From Alsobacter sp046349155 (GTDB lineage: Bacteria; Pseudomonadota; Alphaproteobacteria; Rhizobiales; Beijerinckiaceae): DNA of 64,000 nt. The translations under genes were made by a program, and so were the position numbers. Where the stretch lies: positions 1,364,001-1,428,000 of the forward strand of contig JAXMCW010000001.1 in assembly GCA_046349155.1 (NCBI GenBank). The letters are read 5' to 3'. Under the pieces are notes generated by a model that was not told the DNA's origin, did no database searches, and was given only the letters and a program-made list of their open reading frames with translations. This document shows positions 8,306 to 15,232 of the stretch, one piece after another (position 1 is the first letter of the stretch; each line of letters starts with the position of its first letter).

Positions 8306-10102
8306 TCATCCCTTGTGGTGGCTCGGCGCCAGCCCGTAGACCGGAGTCGGAATGCCTTCCTTGCGGGCCTTGAGCTGCAGGGAGAGGAACTGGGAATAGT
8401 GGCGCGACTGGTGCAGGTTGCCGCCGTGGAACCACAGGGCCTCCTGCTGGGTCGGCTTCCACATGTTGCGCAACTCCCCTTCCCAGGGGCCGGGATCCTT
8501 GGTCGTGCCCGACCCGAGGCCCCAGCACTTGCCGACCTTGTCCGCGACCTCCTGGCTGATCAGCTTCGCCGCCCAGCCGTTCATCGAGCTGTAGCCGGTG
8601 GCGTAGACGATGAGGTCCGCCGGCAACTCGCTGCCATCGGAGAAGAGCACGGAGTGCTCCTTGATCTCCTTCACGGTCACGCCCGACTTCAGCTTGATCT
8701 TGCCGTCGGCGATCAGGTCCGACGCGCCGACGTCGATGTAGTATCCCGAGCCGCGGCGCAGGTACTTCATGAACAGACCCGATCCGTCGTCGCCCCAGTC
8801 CAGCATGAAGCCGGCCTTTTTCAGGCGGTCGTAGAGGTCGTGGTCGATCTCCTCGATCTTCTTGTAAACGGGGATCTGGAACTCGTGCATGATCTTGTAG
8901 GGCACCGAGGCGAAGATCAGGTCCGCCTTGTGGTGGTCGATCCCGTTGGCGACCGCTTCCTCCGAATAGAGCCCGCCAAGCGCTTCCTTCATCAGCGTGT
9001 CCGAACGCACGATGTGCGTTGACGTTCGCTGGATCATGGTGACGTCGGCGCCGTGCTCGTAGAGGTCGGCGCAGATGTCATGGGCCGAGTTGTTCGAGCC
9101 GATCACGACGACCTTCTTGCCGGTCCAGCCGTCGCTTCCCTTGTGCTGGCTGGAATGCACCTGCACGCCCTTGAAGCTCTCCATGCCCGGATAGCTCGGC
9201 ATGTTGGGGACGGCGGACATCCCCATCGCGATGACGAACTGCTTCGGCCGCAGGGTCATGGGCTTGCCGTTGCGCACGATCTCGACGACCCATTCCTTCT
9301 TCGCCTCGTCGTAGCGGGCGCTCTTGCACTCGGTCGAGGCCCAGTAATTGAGCTCCATGACCTTCGTGTACATTTCGAGCCAGTCGCCGATCTTGTCCTT
9401 GGGCGAGAAGATCGGCCAGTGATCGGGGAAGGGCAGGTAGGGCAGGTGGTCGTACCAGACGGGGTCGTGCAGGCAGAGCGACTTGTAGCGCTTGCGCCAG
9501 CTGTCGCCGGGGCGCTCGTTCTTCTCGAGAATCACGAAGGGCACGCCGAGCCGCTTTAGGCGCGCGCCGAGCGCGATCCCGCCCTGGCCGCCGCCGCAGA
9601 TCACCACATAGGGCTGCGTCGTGACGCCGAGCTCGGCATCCTCCTTGGCCCGCTTCTCCGCCCAGTTGAGCCGGTCCTTGTGGACGCCGTGCTCGACCCC
9701 CTTCGGCCGGTTGGCGCCCTTGGGCTCCTCGTGGCCCTTGAGCTCGACCATGGTGGTGAGCAGCGTCCAGCATTTCTCGCCCTTGAGGCGGATGTGGCCG
9801 CGCCCGCGCGCGACGGCGGTTTCGAAGGTGATCCACGCCTCGGTGAGGCCGTCCGACGCCGTGGCGTCGCCCTCGATCGCCCAGGTGGTGGGCTTCACGG
9901 TGGGGAGGGTGGCGCGCAGCATGTCCCGGATCGCGTCCTTGCCCTCCATAGTCTTGATGTTCCAAGTGAAACTGACGAGATCGCGCCAGTAGCAATCGTC
10001 CTGGAAAAGGTCGGCGGCCGCCTCGATGTTCTGCGCTTCGAGGGCGTCGCCAAACCGCGACAGCCACGTGGAGACGCGCCCGGTGGGCGATGCAATGTCC
10101 AT
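8306..10102 (-). CDS. Flavin-containing monooxygenase with N-terminal SnoaL-like domain
   Basis: 598-residue putative NAD(P)H- and FAD-dependent monooxygenase. Residues 1 to about 150 look like a SnoaL/NTF2-like domain. From about residue 170 comes the FAD site ICGGGQGGIALGARL; the second dinucleotide site, near residue 360, is VIGSNNSAHDICADL, and the family ATG motif reads YATGYSS. The start at 10102 has GGAGG 7 bases upstream; the frame is open to 10198, but that extension shows no conservation. Neighbours are unrelated and the substrate is unknown. YUCCA-like and Baeyer-Villiger-type enzymes are the nearest broad relatives. Confidence 0.87.
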   Translation of the reverse strand: MDIASPTGRVSTWLSRFGDALEAQNIEAAADLFQDDCYWRDLVSFTWNIKTMEGKDAIRDMLRATLPTVKPTTWAIEGDATASDGLTEAWITFETAVARGRGHIRLKGEKCWTLLTTMVELKGHEEPKGANRPKGVEHGVHKDRLNWAEKRAKEDAELGVTTQPYVVICGGGQGGIALGARLKRLGVPFVILEKNERPGDSWRKRYKSLCLHDPVWYDHLPYLPFPDHWPIFSPKDKIGDWLEMYTKVMELNYWASTECKSARYDEAKKEWVVEIVRNGKPMTLRPKQFVIAMGMSAVPNMPSYPGMESFKGVQVHSSQHKGSDGWTGKKVVVIGSNNSAHDICADLYEHGADVTMIQRTSTHIVRSDTLMKEALGGLYSEEAVANGIDHHKADLIFASVPYKIMHEFQIPVYKKIEEIDHDLYDRLKKAGFMLDWGDDGSGLFMKYLRRGSGYYIDVGASDLIADGKIKLKSGVTVKEIKEHSVLFSDGSELPADLIVYATGYSSMNGWAAKLISQEVADKVGKCWGLGSGTTKDPGPWEGELRNMWKPTQQEALWFHGGNLHQSRHYSQFLSLQLKARKEGIPTPVYGLAPSHHKG

Positions 10103-10498
10103 GTCGTTTCCTCCGTTGCTCACGCCGGGTGGGCCCGGTCGTCGTTGCCGCGAAGTTTCCGTCACCGGACCTGCGTCGTCCAGCGCGCAAATGCGCACGG
10201 GGACCTGCGCGTGATGCAGGCGTGAGCGTGGCCATGGGATGGGGATGACCCGTCAAGCCGTTCTCGACCTGTCTGACCATCCTTGCGAGGAGCCCAGCGG
10301 CGAAGCAATCCATCCTTCGCCCGGCACAGGACTGGCTTGCTTCGCTTCGCCTGCAATGACGGCGAGGGAGCGGTTCGGCCGGGGCGAACAAGGCACGAGC
10401 CAAAAACCCCTTGTCCTTCGAGACGCAGGCCCAAGCGGGCGCCAGCTCACACGGATGGGGCCTGTCGGTGCGTCGATGGCGAGACGCCAGGCGGACCG
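10103..10498. other. 396-base gene-free interval
   Basis: This gap lies between the start of the monooxygenase gene and the stop of the SRAP gene, both on the minus strand. It must hold the monooxygenase promoter, although I could not pick out one convincing -35/-10 pair. It also holds REP copy B. Around 10410-10460 is a second repeat-like segment beginning CCTTGTCCTTCGAGACG, which resembles another common alphaproteobacterial intergenic repeat. No open frame in it looks like a protein. Confidence 0.6.
10281..10363. repeat. REP-like palindromic element, copy B
   Basis: An imperfect palindrome running from CCTTGCGAGGAGCC to GCAATGACGG. The left arm holds the shared core GCGAAGCAATCC at 10300-10311, and the right arm carries the inverse motif TTGCTTCGCTTCGCC. 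It is intergenic, like copies A and C. Confidence 0.6.
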
Positions 10499-11140
10499 TC
10501 AGGCGGCCAGGCCGTCCTGCCGTTCGCCGCGGGCGACGACCGCGAGGCTGCCGTCCGGCAGCGGCTTCTGCAGCGCCGCAACCTCCTGCGCAGGGGCCGC
10601 GAGCCAGGCCTCCATCTCCTCCGGCGTGCGCAGGATGACAGGCATGGCCTTGGGGTGGATGGCGCCGACCTCCGCGTTGGCGTCCGTGGTCAGGAAGGAG
10701 AACAGCAGGTGCTCCTGCGGCTCCTCAGCCTTGCGACGCTGGCCGTACCAGCGCCGCCACAGGCCCGCGAAAGCGAAAAGCGGCCGGTCTTGCCCCGTCG
10801 CGAACCAGACGGGCGTCTTGCGCGGCTGGGTGTCCTCGTATTCGCAGAAGCTTGTCGCCGGCACGAGGCAGCGATGGTCGGGCTTCAGCCAGGCCCGCCA
10901 GTGCGGCGAGGCGACGTTGCGGATGTTCGTGCAGGGTTTCTCGCCGAAGGCCTTGGGACCGGGCATGCCCCAGCGCATCATCAGGAGCTCGCGGCCCTCC
11001 GGCGTCTCTCGCACGACAGGTGCGGCGTCGTCGGGGAAGATGCCAGGCAGCGGCGGAAGGTTGCCGGTACGGTCGATGAGCGCCCGCGTGAGCTGCAGGA
11101 TGGCCTGCTGCCCCTTGGTGACTGAATAGAGATTGCACAT
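10499..11140 (-). CDS. yedK: SOS response-associated peptidase (SRAP/YedK/HMCES family)
   Basis: DNA-protein crosslinking enzyme that shields abasic sites in single-stranded DNA. The catalytic Cys2 is exposed after removal of Met1 (MCNLYSVT). The family Glu in ATSFCEYED and the His in IHPKAMPVIL are both present, and the 213-residue length is normal. It is a single gene; the cbb operon ends about 200 bases upstream of its start. No alphaproteobacterial LexA box (direct repeat GTTC-N7-GTTC) was found upstream, so SOS control is not evident here. Confidence 0.93.
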   Translation of the reverse strand: MCNLYSVTKGQQAILQLTRALIDRTGNLPPLPGIFPDDAAPVVRETPEGRELLMMRWGMPGPKAFGEKPCTNIRNVASPHWRAWLKPDHRCLVPATSFCEYEDTQPRKTPVWFATGQDRPLFAFAGLWRRWYGQRRKAEEPQEHLLFSFLTTDANAEVGAIHPKAMPVILRTPEEMEAWLAAPAQEVAALQKPLPDGSLAVVARGERQDGLAA

Positions 11141-11309
11141 GCGCCGGCTCCGCTGGAGGGCGGAGCATAGCAGAGCCTCCCCGTGCGGCGACCCGCACCT
11201 GGGCCGGGGAGAGAGACGAGCGGGGCCCGACGTGAGGTCTTGGCATCGGGCCCCGGCCCTGGGCCAGCACCCTCGGGAGGGGATGCAGGCTCGGCGGGCG
11301 GGACATCAA

Positions 11310-11322
11310 CCCCGAGCCGGGG
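11310..11322 (-). terminator. Possible terminator of the cbb operon
   Basis: A short hairpin, CCCCG-AGC-CGGGG, lies 17 bases after the rpe stop on the minus strand and is followed by only two T residues. It is the only candidate terminator between rpe and the SRAP gene, and a weak one. Confidence 0.35.
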
Positions 11323-11338
11323 CTTAGCGTTCCGGATT

Positions 11339-12058
11339 CTATGCGGCCGCCACCGTACTGTAGTGCCCGCGCGCGGCCGCCGCGGCGCCGCGGATGGCTC
11401 CGATCCGCTCGGCATAGGCGGCCGGTCCGCCGCCGAACACGGCCGAGCCGGCCACGAGCACGTTTGCGCCGGCCTCCGCCACGGCCACGGCGGTCTCCGG
11501 CGTGACGCCGCCATCCACCTCGATGTCGATCGGCCGGTCGCCGACCAGCGCGCGGACGCGGCGGATTTTGTCGACCACGGCGGGGATGAAGGCCTGCCCG
11601 CCAAAGCCGGGGTTCACCGTCATCAGCAGCACGAGGTCCACGCGATCCAGCACGTAGCGGATCGTGTCCGGCGGCGTGGAGGGATTGAGCGCCACGCCTG
11701 CCTTGCGGCCCAGCCCCCGGATCGCCTGCAGAGAACGGTCGAGATGGGGACCGGCCTCGGCATGGACCGTGATGACGTCCGCGCCCGCTTCCGCGAAGGC
11801 CTGGAGATAGGGGTCGGCCGGCGCGATCATCAGGTGAACGTCGAAAATCCGCGCGCTGTGCGGACGCATGGCCTTCACGACCGGCGGGCCGAAGGTGAGG
11901 TTGGGGACGAAGTGCCCGTCCATCACGTCGAGATGGATCCAGTCCGCGCCGGCCGCCTCGATGGCCTGGAGCTCGTCGGCGAGCCGCGCGAAGTCGCTGG
12001 ACAGCATGGACGGCGCGATCAGCAGGGGCCTTTCGCCGGGGCGGTGCGGGGTGGTCAT
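11339..12058 (-). CDS. rpe: Ribulose-phosphate 3-epimerase (last gene of the cbb operon)
   Basis: Interconverts ribulose 5-phosphate and xylulose 5-phosphate in the Calvin and pentose phosphate cycles. 239 residues forming a TIM barrel. Motifs: LIAPSMLSSDFARL at the N-terminus, the metal-binding region HLDVMDGHFVPNLTFGP, and the phosphate-binding end VDGGVTPETA and VLVAGSAVFGG. The frame is open far upstream, but the start at 12058 begins the conserved sequence, and its A overlaps the final base of the cbbX stop, indicating translational coupling. In many red-type cbb operons this gene is called cbbE. Confidence 0.93.
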   Translation of the reverse strand: MTTPHRPGERPLLIAPSMLSSDFARLADELQAIEAAGADWIHLDVMDGHFVPNLTFGPPVVKAMRPHSARIFDVHLMIAPADPYLQAFAEAGADVITVHAEAGPHLDRSLQAIRGLGRKAGVALNPSTPPDTIRYVLDRVDLVLLMTVNPGFGGQAFIPAVVDKIRRVRALVGDRPIDIEVDGGVTPETAVAVAEAGANVLVAGSAVFGGGPAAYAERIGAIRGAAAAARGHYSTVAAA

Positions 12059-12981
12059 CAGCGGGTCTCCCGGGTGTCGGGTTCGGGCATGGCGAAGACG
12101 CGGCTCGCCATGATGTCTTCCGCCTCGATCAGCGACAGCTGTTCGGCCGTGAGGGGCCCCGAGGCCGTCTCGAACAGGCGATTGGCCTGGCGCAGCCGCG
12201 CCCGGTCGAGCGCGTTGCGGATCGAGCGGGCATTGGCGAAATGGGGCTGTGTCTTGCGCCGCGCGATATAGGCGGTGAGCGCCTCGCGGGCGGAGGGGGA
12301 GAGGGCGTAGTTCTGCCTGGCGAGCAGCAGCTCGGCGATGGAGAGCAGCTCCGTGTCCCCGTAGTCGATGAAGTCGATGTGGTGCGCGACGCGCGAGCGG
12401 AAGCCTGGATTGCTCTGGAAGAAGCGGTCCATGCGGTCGGCATAGCCGGCGAGGATGACGACGAGGTCGTCGCGCTGGTTCTCCATGACCTGCAGCAGGA
12501 TCTCGATCGCCTCCTGGCCGTAGTCCCGCTCGTTCTCGGGTCGGTAGAGGTAATAGGCTTCGTCGATGAACAGCACTCCGCCCATGGCCTTCTTGAGGAT
12601 CTCCTTGGTCTTGGGCGCGGTGTGGCCGATGTACTGGCCCACGAGATCGTCGCGGGTGACGCTCACGAGGTTGTTGCGGCGCGTATAGCCGAGACGGTGC
12701 AGCAGGCCCGCCATGCGCAGGGCGACCGTCGTCTTGCCCGTCCCGGGATTGCCGGTGAAGCACATGTGCAGGCTCGGCGCCTCGTGGGCGAGGCCCAGCC
12801 GACGCCGAGCGCGCTCGACGAGCAAGAGGGCGGCGATCTCGCGGATGCGCTGCTTGACGGGCCTGAGGCCGACGAAGTCGCGGTCGAGCTCCTCGAGCAC
12901 CTCGCGGACGCCCGCCTCCTCGAATTCGCGGTGCAGGTCGACGCTTTGGGGGGGCGTCTCGACGGCGGCGAGCGCGGTCAT
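12058..12981 (-). CDS. cbbX: CbbX, red-type RuBisCO activase (AAA+ ATPase)
   Basis: AAA+ ATPase that removes inhibitory sugar phosphates from form IC RuBisCO by threading the large-subunit C-terminus. 307 residues. Walker A is GNPGTGKTTVA (about residue 76) and Walker B is GVLFIDEAYYLY (about 135), with sensor and arginine-finger regions further on. It lies downstream of cbbLS across a 205-base gap that contains a strong hairpin (13132-13150), so its level may be set separately from RuBisCO. Presence of CbbX agrees with the form IC large subunit sequence. Confidence 0.96.
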   Translation of the reverse strand: MTALAAVETPPQSVDLHREFEEAGVREVLEELDRDFVGLRPVKQRIREIAALLLVERARRRLGLAHEAPSLHMCFTGNPGTGKTTVALRMAGLLHRLGYTRRNNLVSVTRDDLVGQYIGHTAPKTKEILKKAMGGVLFIDEAYYLYRPENERDYGQEAIEILLQVMENQRDDLVVILAGYADRMDRFFQSNPGFRSRVAHHIDFIDYGDTELLSIAELLLARQNYALSPSAREALTAYIARRKTQPHFANARSIRNALDRARLRQANRLFETASGPLTAEQLSLIEAEDIMASRVFAMPEPDTRETR

Positions 12982-13131
12982 GCCTCAGCTCCTGTGCGGG
13001 GACGTGGGGATCATGCTGCTCGCGATACCCTCGCCCTGGAGGGCCGCGAGCCAGTGGAACGCTCTGCGCAACGCGCGGCTGCGGGCCTGCGAGGGGCCGA
13101 GCCGGCGATGCGGCCCAGGGACGGAGGGTCC

Positions 13132-13150
13132 CGGGCCGGAGCCCGGCCCG
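13132..13150 (-). promoter_or_regulatory. Stable hairpin between cbbS and cbbX
   Basis: A perfect 8-bp stem, CGGGCCGG with CCGGCCCG, and a 3-base loop lies 36 bases downstream of the cbbS stop, inside the 205-base cbbS-cbbX gap. There is no T-run. It could protect the 3' end of a cbbLS message or weaken read-through into cbbX. This role is inferred. Confidence 0.45.
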
Positions 13151-13186
13151 AGGCTACGCGGGTCAATCGCCTCGGGCCGGCAGAGG

Positions 13187-13609
13187 TCACGCATAGCGCG
13201 ATCCGGCGGGCTTGTCGGAGGCGTATGCGCGCGTCGTGTAGCGGATGTTGCGGCCGCCCAGTTCCTGGCGCTCCAGGCGGAAGCCGGGCTCGTCGGCCGG
13301 CCGATCCGTGATGAAGGACAGCCGGATCGACTCCCAGCCGTGGCTGGCATCGAAGGCGGACATGCGGATGTAGTTCGTGCCCTTGTGCACCTTCCGGCAG
13401 GCCGCAAGCTCGGCCATCACCCCGGCCGCATCGGGGATGTCGAACATGGGCAGGCCCCACATCTCCCAATAGGTGTTGCGGGGATGCGGGTCGTCGGTGA
13501 ACTCGATGTTCACGGACCAGCCCTTGTCGAGGCAATACTGCACCTGCTTGGTGATCTGCTCGTCGGTGAGTTCGGGGAGGAAGGAGAAGGTTCCCTGGGT
13601 AATGCGCAT
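13187..13609 (-). CDS. cbbS: RuBisCO small subunit, form IC
   Basis: Small subunit of ribulose-1,5-bisphosphate carboxylase/oxygenase, 140 residues. It begins MRITQGTFSFLPELTD and carries family features including QVQYCLDKGWSVNIEF, NTYWEMWGLPMFD and the extended C-terminus typical of red-type small subunits, which forms the central beta-barrel of the holoenzyme. The frame stays open upstream to 13840, but conservation begins at 13609. It is separated from cbbL by 125 bases that contain a palindromic repeat, an unusual insertion in this operon. Confidence 0.96.
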   Translation of the reverse strand: MRITQGTFSFLPELTDEQITKQVQYCLDKGWSVNIEFTDDPHPRNTYWEMWGLPMFDIPDAAGVMAELAACRKVHKGTNYIRMSAFDASHGWESIRLSFITDRPADEPGFRLERQELGGRNIRYTTRAYASDKPAGSRYA

Positions 13610-13657
13610 GGTGGTGGGTCCTTGGCGTTCGAGAGGGTGGCGTGGTCGCGCGGCCGT

Positions 13658-13728
13658 CCCTGCGAGGAGCGAAGCAATCCGGGAGCAGGCCCCAAGGCTG
13701 GATGGCTTCGCCTGGCTCGCAAGGGCGG
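13658..13728. repeat. REP-like palindromic element, copy C, between cbbL and cbbS
   Basis: An imperfect palindrome with long arms. The left arm is CCCTGCGAGGAGCGAAGC followed by AATCC; the right arm reads as its near inverse, ending CTCGCAAGGG. It shares GCGAAGCAATCC (13669-13680) with copies A and B. It occupies most of the 125-base gap between the two RuBisCO subunit genes, where most cbb operons have a short spacer. In RNA it would fold into a long stem. Confidence 0.7.
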
Positions 13729-13734
13729 GGCGGC

Positions 13735-15195
13735 TCACTCGGCCGCGGTGGCGGTGGGAACGAAGTCGGGCGTGTCCGTGGAGGCGTAGTTGAAGGTGAC
13801 GTCCTTCCACACCTCGAGCGCCTGGCGAAGCGGCAGGCAATGCCTGGCGGCTTCGTCGAGGATCTGCGGGCCCTCGTTGACGTAGTCGCGCCCCTCGTTG
13901 CGGGCGAGAACCATGGCCTCCAGGGCGACGCGGTTGGCGGTGGCGCCGGCTGCGATGCCCATGGGATGGCCGATCGTGCCGCCGCCGAACTGCAGCACCG
14001 TGTCCTCGCCGAGCAGGTCGAGCAACTGGTGCATCTGGCCGGCATGGATGCCGCCGGATGCAACGGGCATCATCTTGTTCAGGCTCGCCCAGTGCTGGTC
14101 GAAGAACACGCCGTGCTCGAGCCGCATCGGGTTATGGTCCTCGCGGCAGATGTCGTAGTAGCCGCGGGTCGTGTTCGGGTCGCCCTCGAGCTTGCCGACG
14201 ACGGTGCCGGCATGGATATGGTCGACGCCGGCGAGGCGCATCCACTTGGCGATGACGCGGAAGGAGACACCGTGTGACTTCTGGCGCGTGTAGGTGGAGT
14301 GGCCTGCGCGGTGCAGGTGCAGCACCGTGTCGTTCTTGCGCGCCCACTTGGCCATGGACTGGATGGCCGTGTAGCCGATCACGAGGTCGATCATGATGAT
14401 GCAGGACCCGAGTTCCTTGGCGAACTCGGCGCGCTCGTACATGTCCTCCATCGTTCCGGCGGTGACGTTGAGGTAGGTACCCTTGATCTCGCCGGTCTCG
14501 GCCTGGGCCTTGTTGACGGCCTCCATGCAGTAGAGGAAGCGGTCACGCCAGTGCATGAAGGGCTGCGAGTTGATGTTCTCGTCGTCCTTGGTGAAGTCGA
14601 GCCCGCCCTTCAGCGCCTCGTAGACCACGCGGCCATAGTTGCGGCCGGAGAGTCCGAGCTTCGGCTTCACGGTCGCGCCGAGCAGAGGGCGGCCGAACTT
14701 GTCGAGGCGCTCGCGCTCCACGACGATGCCGGTGGCGGGACCCTGGAACGTCTTCACGTAGGCGACGGGCAGCCGCATGTCCTCCAGGCGCAACGCCTTG
14801 AGCGGCTTGAAGCCGAAGACGTTGCCGATGATGGAGGCCGAGAGGTTGGCGATGGAGCCCGGCTCGAACAGGTCGAGGTCATAGGCGATATAGGCGAAGT
14901 ACTGGCCGGGCGCGTTCGGCACGGGGTCCACGCGGTAGCACTTGGCGCGGTACTTCTCGCAAGCGGTGAGGCGGTCCGTCCACACCACCGTCCAAGTGGC
15001 GGTCGAGCTTTCGCCCGCGACCGCCGCGGAGGCCTCGATCGGGTCGACGCCATCCTGCGGCGTGACGCGGAAGAGCGCGATGATGTCGGTGTCCTTGGGC
15101 TCGTAGTCGGGCTCCCAGTAGCCCATCTTCTTGTATTCCATCACGCCCGAGCGGTAGCGCTCCTTGCCGGACACCGGCTTGATCGTGGCAGTCAT
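13735..15195 (-). CDS. cbbL: RuBisCO large subunit, form IC
   Basis: Catalytic subunit that fixes CO2 onto ribulose 1,5-bisphosphate. 486 residues, exactly the usual form IC length. The carbamylated Lys lies in GGLDFTKDDENIN, the first active-site Lys in GATVKPKLGLSGRNY, and loop-region motifs follow, including SGGIHAGQMHQLL. The N-terminus with MEYKKMGYWEPDYEPKDTD is characteristic of the red-type clade. The frame is open to 15282, but 15195 begins the conserved protein. It follows cbbT with a 37-base gap and precedes cbbS. Expression is expected to be CbbR-controlled. Confidence 0.98.
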   Translation of the reverse strand: MTATIKPVSGKERYRSGVMEYKKMGYWEPDYEPKDTDIIALFRVTPQDGVDPIEASAAVAGESSTATWTVVWTDRLTACEKYRAKCYRVDPVPNAPGQYFAYIAYDLDLFEPGSIANLSASIIGNVFGFKPLKALRLEDMRLPVAYVKTFQGPATGIVVERERLDKFGRPLLGATVKPKLGLSGRNYGRVVYEALKGGLDFTKDDENINSQPFMHWRDRFLYCMEAVNKAQAETGEIKGTYLNVTAGTMEDMYERAEFAKELGSCIIMIDLVIGYTAIQSMAKWARKNDTVLHLHRAGHSTYTRQKSHGVSFRVIAKWMRLAGVDHIHAGTVVGKLEGDPNTTRGYYDICREDHNPMRLEHGVFFDQHWASLNKMMPVASGGIHAGQMHQLLDLLGEDTVLQFGGGTIGHPMGIAAGATANRVALEAMVLARNEGRDYVNEGPQILDEAARHCLPLRQALEVWKDVTFNYASTDTPDFVPTATAAE

Positions 15196-15232
15196 GGCGT
15201 TCTCCTGGTGAAAGCAGTGAAGGGGTTGGCGG

